Shown: piece after piece, positions 59,104 to 64,000 of the stretch
How positions within the stretch are numbered: position 1 is the stretch's first letter
Layout of the letters: every line of letters starts with the position of its first letter
NCBI GenBank assembly: GCA_022496805.1
Contig: CM040092.1
Location: 255,555-319,554 of the forward strand
Direction: 5' to 3'
DNA: 64,000 nucleotides
Source: Pohlia nutans
Taxonomy: Eukaryota > Streptophyta > Bryopsida > Bryales > Mniaceae
Program-made: the position numbers and the translations under genes
Notes under the pieces: model-generated
Seen by the model: only the letters and a program-made list of their open reading frames with translations
Database searches by the model: none
Told to the model about the DNA's origin: nothing

Positions 59104-59376
59104 CGTAGTACCATAGCTGGGTTGTCACCACACGAACAAATATTTAATGGTTTTTGAAAAATAAGGTTCGTTCCTCAAAAAATAAATTTCTTGGTTTTTG
59201 TTTTTGAGCAAAAACTGATTGAAAATAGCCCAAAATGGCCCAAAATAGCTTAGGAATAGCCAAACACAACTAAAATTAATTTATTCTATTTTCGTTTTTT
59301 GGTCCTCATGATTTCTGATTTTTTATGTTTTTTATTTTTTGGCAACCCAGCTATGGCGAGAGCTATGGTACTACTG
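59104..59376. mobile_element. Foldback element with GTAGTACCATAGCT ends, about 270 bp
   Basis: The left end GTAGTACCATAGCTGGGTTG and the right end, inverse of GTAGTACCATAGCTCTCGCC followed by ATAGCTGGGTTGCC, form imperfect terminal inverted repeats. The right one has a 14-base insertion that duplicates ATAGCT. No coding region. Confidence 0.65.
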
Positions 59377-60456
59377 TAATAGAATTTCATGAATATAAGA
59401 GTTTTTTTGAAAGAATATATAAATTTGGATGTTTTAACTTCAAAATTGCATTGAATTCAATTGAATTTTACAATTCTTCAAGATATCAGTGACCAAATTT
59501 TGATAATAAATAGATATATAAAATTACAAAAATGAATCATAACAGTACATTTCTAAATTTTAATATTTATTTTATATATAATTGTAAAATTCAATTCATA
59601 TTTGTGCAATTTTGAACCTTTAATGGACAATTGTTTGTTGAATAGACAATTGGAAGTTTTGGGTGCTTTACTAAAAAGTAAATATTGAATATTTCTTTTC
59701 AAAAAGAATGTTGATTTATGTAAGCTTTATAAAATTATAACTTATTTTTTTGCATCGGACCCAAAGTAAATATAAGATCAAAAGTTATGGGGCCCAAAGT
59801 GAATATAAGACCTTATGTTTGAAAGTAAAAAGGTTTTCTTTTCTAATAGTTTTAGTCAATGCACTAGAAATGGCAGTATTTTCACTAGTAGGTTAAATTC
59901 TAGTGTAAAATCTTGATATTATATATTTTTGGTGGTTCTCATTTCAAAAATTTGTTTGAAAAGAGGTATTTATAAGACCTAAGTGATGTCAAATTTGAAA
60001 TTGGGCCAACAATCGGGCCCAAGGGCTCTATAGTGGAGGGCCAAATCAAGTATTCTTGGAAATTGATCATCAATTGGGCTTAGTGAGTTTATATTAGAGG
60101 GTCCAATTTGATTCGTATGTGAGAGAAGAGTGACAGTAAGAGGATTTAGATTTAGAGTTTTTAGGGCAAAATAAATTTTGGCTTGAAAAGGTTTTTGGTA
60201 GGAAATCTTCAATTTTGTAATTTTTTTTCTTGCCATCTTGATATAAGCCAATTTAGAGCCTTGCACAAAATCACGAACTCAAGCTTGAAATAACCAAGTT
60301 AATTGCACCAGTGAAGAATAAACAAAAGCTTTTTATATGACATACTTCATTCATTTCATAAAACTCCATCCATAAGCTCTCAAAAAGGTTCATCATTTGG
60401 CAATGGAATGCTGATTGTTATATTGGTTGAACCCATTGTATAAACTTTGACCGACT
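59377..60456. other. AT-rich intergenic DNA, no gene recognised
   Basis: The longest minus-strand frame (60266-59979) has no family resemblance. Confidence 0.4.
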
Positions 60457-60726
60457 GACTCAGGGAAGTCACTTAGAGTAAACTTTGGGTACATATGAGC
60501 ATATAAAGCATATTTTATGAAATGATTGGAGTATTTTACTATTTATAGTATATGTAGGATACATTATGTGTATAATTTAAGAATATTCCTAACATATTCC
60601 CAAATTGGTTTTAAAACACCCTATATTACTTATATAAATTTATAATTTTTATGTCAAATGAATAAAAGACACCCTATATTTGTTCCCTCATAGTTATCTA
60701 AATTCTTAACAATGACTTCCCTGAGC
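60457..60726 (+). mobile_element. MITE, copy 2 of the CTYRGGGAAGTCA-ended family
   Basis: It begins CTCAGGGAAGTCACTT and ends AATGACTTCCCTGAG. It is the inverse of the copy at 55020-55305. It lies immediately next to the GC-rich leader of the CW-type gene, so its right edge may be the practical limit of that promoter. Confidence 0.75.
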
Positions 60727-61800
60727 CGATTGTGAATTGGATCAACTCAAAATTGGGTTGAGGACCGGAGAACCTGAACTGAAACTGAGGACGGGAGAGA
60801 AGAGAGCGACGTTGGCTGTTGCCAGTGGCTGTTGCCAGTGGCTGGCGTCCGTCAGTCAGTCCGTCCGTCGGTCGGTCGGTCGTGGTGTGTCGCTGCGGCG
60901 TTGCTTCCGCTGCTATGCCTATGGGCCATCGTCTTGTCGCGGTGGTCGGGGTGGGGGTCCCGGGTGCTTTACAGTGGGAGTCCCGGCGTCTGTGCGTGCG
61001 GGCGTCCGCCTGGGCGTGACGCAACCCCTGGGCTTCTTCCTTGTGCACATCACTTGCCTTGCATTTCCGCGCTCTCTCCCGTCTCCGTCTGCGTCTGCGT
61101 CTGCGCCCTCCTCTTCCTCCCTCCTCATTCTCTGCCTGCCTGCCTGCCCGCATCATAACATCATACTAACTCCTCCCCCTACTGTCTCTGCCCTGGCTGG
61201 CTGCCTGCATCTTCACATCCTTTCTTCTCTTCACTTCACATAACTTAACTTATCATAGCTTGCTTCACTTCCCTTCCCTTCCCTTCCCTTCCCTTGGATT
61301 GCTTCAATCTTCTCCTAACTTATCACTCCAATCCCGCCACCACCCCCGCCCCCACATTTCTCCCTCTCTTGCTTGCTGCAAGTCCAACTCACATTCCCTC
61401 CCTCCATCAGCCCCAATTCCCCATTTTTCCCTCCTCTGCCTCTCTGTAGGGTTTCTGCCCTTTCGTCTCTTCTCTTTGTTTTTTTCTGCACTGCACTGCA
61501 CTGCACTCTTCTACCCTCTGTCATCTTCATTCGCATGCCCCCTCTCATGTCGTAAATCCCACTCCATTCGCCCCGCGTCCTCTGTTTTTGCTTCTGTCCC
61601 CCACTTGCGTTGTTGTTGTTGTTTTTTGTGTTCTTGGGGCCCCTATAACCTAAGTAGCCTAGTTGTTCTGCGGTGCTGCCCATTCTCGGCGGCCATGCAG
61701 CCCCCGACGCCGGGCCCCTGGCACTTAAAACCCTAGGTGGTTCCAGTCGACGGTCGACGCTGCTGTGAGCCAGGCGGTGGAGGTTCGTCGCAGCGAGGCC
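60727..61800 (+). promoter_or_regulatory. Promoter and 5' leader of the CW-type zinc-finger gene
   Basis: GC-rich DNA beginning right after the MITE, with GTCC/GTCG tetranucleotide runs (60847-60883), a CCCTT-type run (61266-61296) and long pyrimidine stretches. Open frames on both strands (for example 60737-61243 and 61315-61920) reflect composition. The transcription start cannot be placed exactly. Confidence 0.5.
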
Positions 61801-63959
61801 ATGGAGGACGAGGATGCCGAGCTCGAGGAGGGAGAGGCCACGGAGGCCCTCGATCCCGACAAAGACTTTTCTTACCTCGTAACGACCCCTTCCCTTTGCC
61901 CAATTGTGCTGCTGCGGCAATCTAATTCCTTCTCCTCCTCTGCATCTTCATGCGATGGGTGGAATTGTTATTTCTGAGACTTGTGTGTTTAGAGCGGGGG
62001 CGGATGTCCGACTCTAGCCCCCTGTGCTGAATCCAATTTGGACTGAATCCAACGCTTAAAGAGTGGTGCAAGTCCTGCACGCTATCAATGTGAGCACTAG
62101 GTTTTCCGGCATTGTCACGAGAATTGCTCTTGAGCCTGCCTTCCTAGGGCTTTCTGCGGACCTTGTGAAGGGGTCGAACACGATGCACTGGGAGCTAGAT
62201 GGAGGCAGTGGCTGGGTCAACGCCGCGTGATTCAGTGAGGCAGGGCCGAGGCTATGTGTATATCGTTGGAAATCTCTCACTGATGGTGTTGAGGGCGATG
62301 AGTTGCTTAACCTGTGGTAGAATTTAGTAGGGTGGATGACTAGATGTTGAAGGTCTAGGGCTATGTCGGTCTGGATGGAGTGAGTGCAGTAGCAGGTTAG
62401 AAATTGTCGATTCATTGTGGGAGTTGACAAACAAAGCGTAGACTGACTGACCGACTGACTGCATGCTCGAATCGCCTGCGCCCAAAGCCGACATTTCTTT
62501 CAAGGCAAAGGGTGGGACGAGTGCAGTAGTCACGACGACTAGTTGTGGCACGCCCTCAATACTACGCAGGGCCTGTTGGTCTATTTGTATCAGGCAGGGA
62601 AGGGGTATCACAGAATGGCCAGATGAGCCGGGCATGTCATTGCGATTGCGAGAGGTGTCTGTCTAGTGCAGGGAGGGACAGCAGGCCCTTCCACACAGGA
62701 TTGCAAGGGCCATCTGTGGCGTTTGGCCACGAGGACGAGTAGAACTTCCTTTTGCAGTCGCATCCACGTCGAAAAGTGCTCTTTGTCGAAGCTGCTAGGG
62801 CTTTGTGCTATCGTCACTCCACTCGTTGGAGGCTGGCCACTCGCACTTCATGAATTTCTGTTTGTGCTCGCAAGAGCCGATGTAGATTGGATTTCCACTT
62901 GTGGCCCGCGCTCTGTCGGCTTATGACATGTTGATGGTGGCAGGATTCGCGGTTGGAAAGGTTACTCGGTGACTGCCAGAAGGAGTTTCAAGGCGGAAAC
63001 CTTTCTACAGAAAAACTGGGTACGCTCTCTATTATCTGCTGATGTAGAACGCAATGCTTCTTCTCTGGCCTCATCTCTTCTCACGTTTGGACGGAAGGAA
63101 GGCCGTGAGGGGTTCTGCCGGATGTTGATGAGATTGGCCAGGTGCACAACTACTGTTGGTCTGCTTTGTAGGCGATGATTCAGTCTGTAGCCACCCCTTG
63201 CCGGATTCTATCTTGTCGTCGTCGTCGTCTGGCCAGGTAGGGGTGCCATACTGCCATCTGGTCCTAACCACGTGATATTGCCAAGAAGGTGATTCTTCTT
63301 AGTCGTAGCTACCCCTTGAAAGTGATCGATATACTATACTATTTAAGTTACAGACAAGCTGAAGCCGAGGTTGGATGATCTCAGGGTCCAAATACGGAGG
63401 TTATGGCACATTTCTGCCCACCCAGGCTCGTGTCCCATCTGTGCTGGCCGATCCTCATCCTGCCCTGCCTGCTGTGGAGGTTGGACGACCGGTGGGAGAA
63501 GGAGTTGCAGCTGAGGTGACTGAGATTTTCTTCAGTTTTGATTTGATTTGTTTTTTGGTACCCCCGACGGGAACGTTGGAGAGAATCTCCGTCTGCATGC
63601 CCGGTCATGTGCATCCTTTCCGTCTGACGTTACTAACACAGAGAGCTGTGCATGGATGGCAGCCTGTGAAGCGCTCGGCCGGGACTTTGTCTGCCCAACA
63701 GGCCAGTGTGAAAGAGAATGGCGTCGTCAGTACCGTCGCGGCCAATAAGGTGAAGCTAAAAATAAAGTTAGGAAAACAAGCGACGGACACCGACGAAGCG
63801 AAACGAAAGGCGCTGTACAATGGACTGGGCTTGGATGATTTGTCCGACGATGATGATCTCTCGTTGGACGATGACGATTGTGATGAGGAGGATGATGATG
63901 ATAATTATTCTCGGTCCAATGTGGAATCCCCCGAACCCAGCCCCATGGCCATGTGTGAG
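61801..63959 (+). CDS. CW-type zinc-finger protein, first four coding exons (continues beyond window)
   Basis: Predicted exons 61801-61878, 62944-63019, 63385-63515 and 63642-63959, all AG/GT-bounded and in phase. Residues 1-26 hold the acidic ELEEGEA motif ending in DPDKDFSYL. Exon 2 reads LLGDCQKEFQGGNLSTEKLG and joins exon 3 SKYGGYGTFLPTQ; together these are the conserved N-terminal block of the plant CW-type zinc-finger family (Arabidopsis members read LGHFQKDFEGGVSAENLG, then KFGGYGSFLPT). Exon 4 has KLKIKLGKQ and LYNGLGLDDLS followed by an Asp-rich run, again as in that family. The CW domain, which reads histone H3K4 methylation in related proteins, lies further downstream, outside the window. 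The start was chosen because it gives the family N-terminus directly after a GC-rich leader. The 1065-base first intron is long compared with the others. Confidence 0.85.
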
Positions 63960-64000
63960 GTATGTCTGTCATGTTCCCTTCACAGCACTTAGATGGGTTC

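Noticed and set aside
55020..60726. A 5.7-kb element bounded by inverted repeats
   Set aside because: Each end is itself a complete MITE with its own inverted termini, so the inverted arrangement is better explained by two independent insertions.
60737..61243. 168-codon plus-strand and 152-codon minus-strand frames before the CW-type gene
   Set aside because: GC-rich leader; low-complexity products and openness on both strands.
61315..61920. 201-codon minus-strand frame over the CW-type gene start
   Set aside because: Reverse shadow of a pyrimidine-rich leader and exon 1; purine-rich low-complexity product.

Overview
This is nuclear DNA of a land plant. Two plant genes with many short GT-AG introns sit at the right side: a complete SEC24-type COPII coat gene and the 5' end of a CW-type zinc-finger gene. 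Both are embedded in AT-rich DNA packed with transposable elements and their remains. The species cannot be named from the window; the mobile-element families and compact introns would fit a bryophyte or other non-seed plant, but that is inference.

Layout. 1-4839: AT-rich flank with one short unidentified ORF, a roughly ten-copy array of a 142-bp tandem repeat (about 2020-3420) and a small GC-rich island (3840-3995). 4840-27692: one very large CACTA (En/Spm-type) DNA transposon of 22,853 bp. Its 32-bp terminal inverted repeats (TIRs) match at 31 positions and it is flanked by a CAA target-site duplication. It carries two divergently transcribed genes: a TNP2/TnpD-type transposase on the minus strand (11248-6789) and a TnpA/Transposase_24-type accessory protein on the plus strand (six exons, 13111-18552, all phases agreeing). 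Between them lies an unexplained 127-codon ORF (12178-11795). Wherever the element is not coding it is filled with variants of a six-base word, GACGTC/GACATC/GATGTC, organised as a 126-bp array, a 226/240-bp array that fills intron 1 of the accessory gene, and a 12-bp minisatellite inside its last intron. Its 3' part (about 18.6-25.9 kb) is different in composition, lacks the motif and is full of nested small TIR elements and duplicated, possibly captured, sequence.

27693-38460: broken coding fragments, a possible retrotransposon gag start, and two neighbouring related TIR elements (31459-33050 and 33122-35473), each carrying at the equivalent place a tRNA-like module with Pol III A and B boxes 43 bases apart (a SINE). 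38480-49651: SEC24-like gene, with a GC-rich leader and 25 coding exons encoding 1165 residues. 49652-60726: intergenic, with a long hairpin, a 174-bp mini-CACTA element with CTT duplication, several MITE families and a probable copia remnant. 60727-63959: GC-rich leader and the first four coding exons of a CW-type zinc-finger gene that continues past the window.

How things work together. In characterised En/Spm elements the D-type protein is the catalytic transposase and the A-type protein binds subterminal motifs near both ends. Here the GACGTC-family words cluster near both ends and in introns, and are the natural candidate binding sites. The transposase gene seems to carry a one-base expansion in a run of eight T, so this copy may depend on a sister copy.
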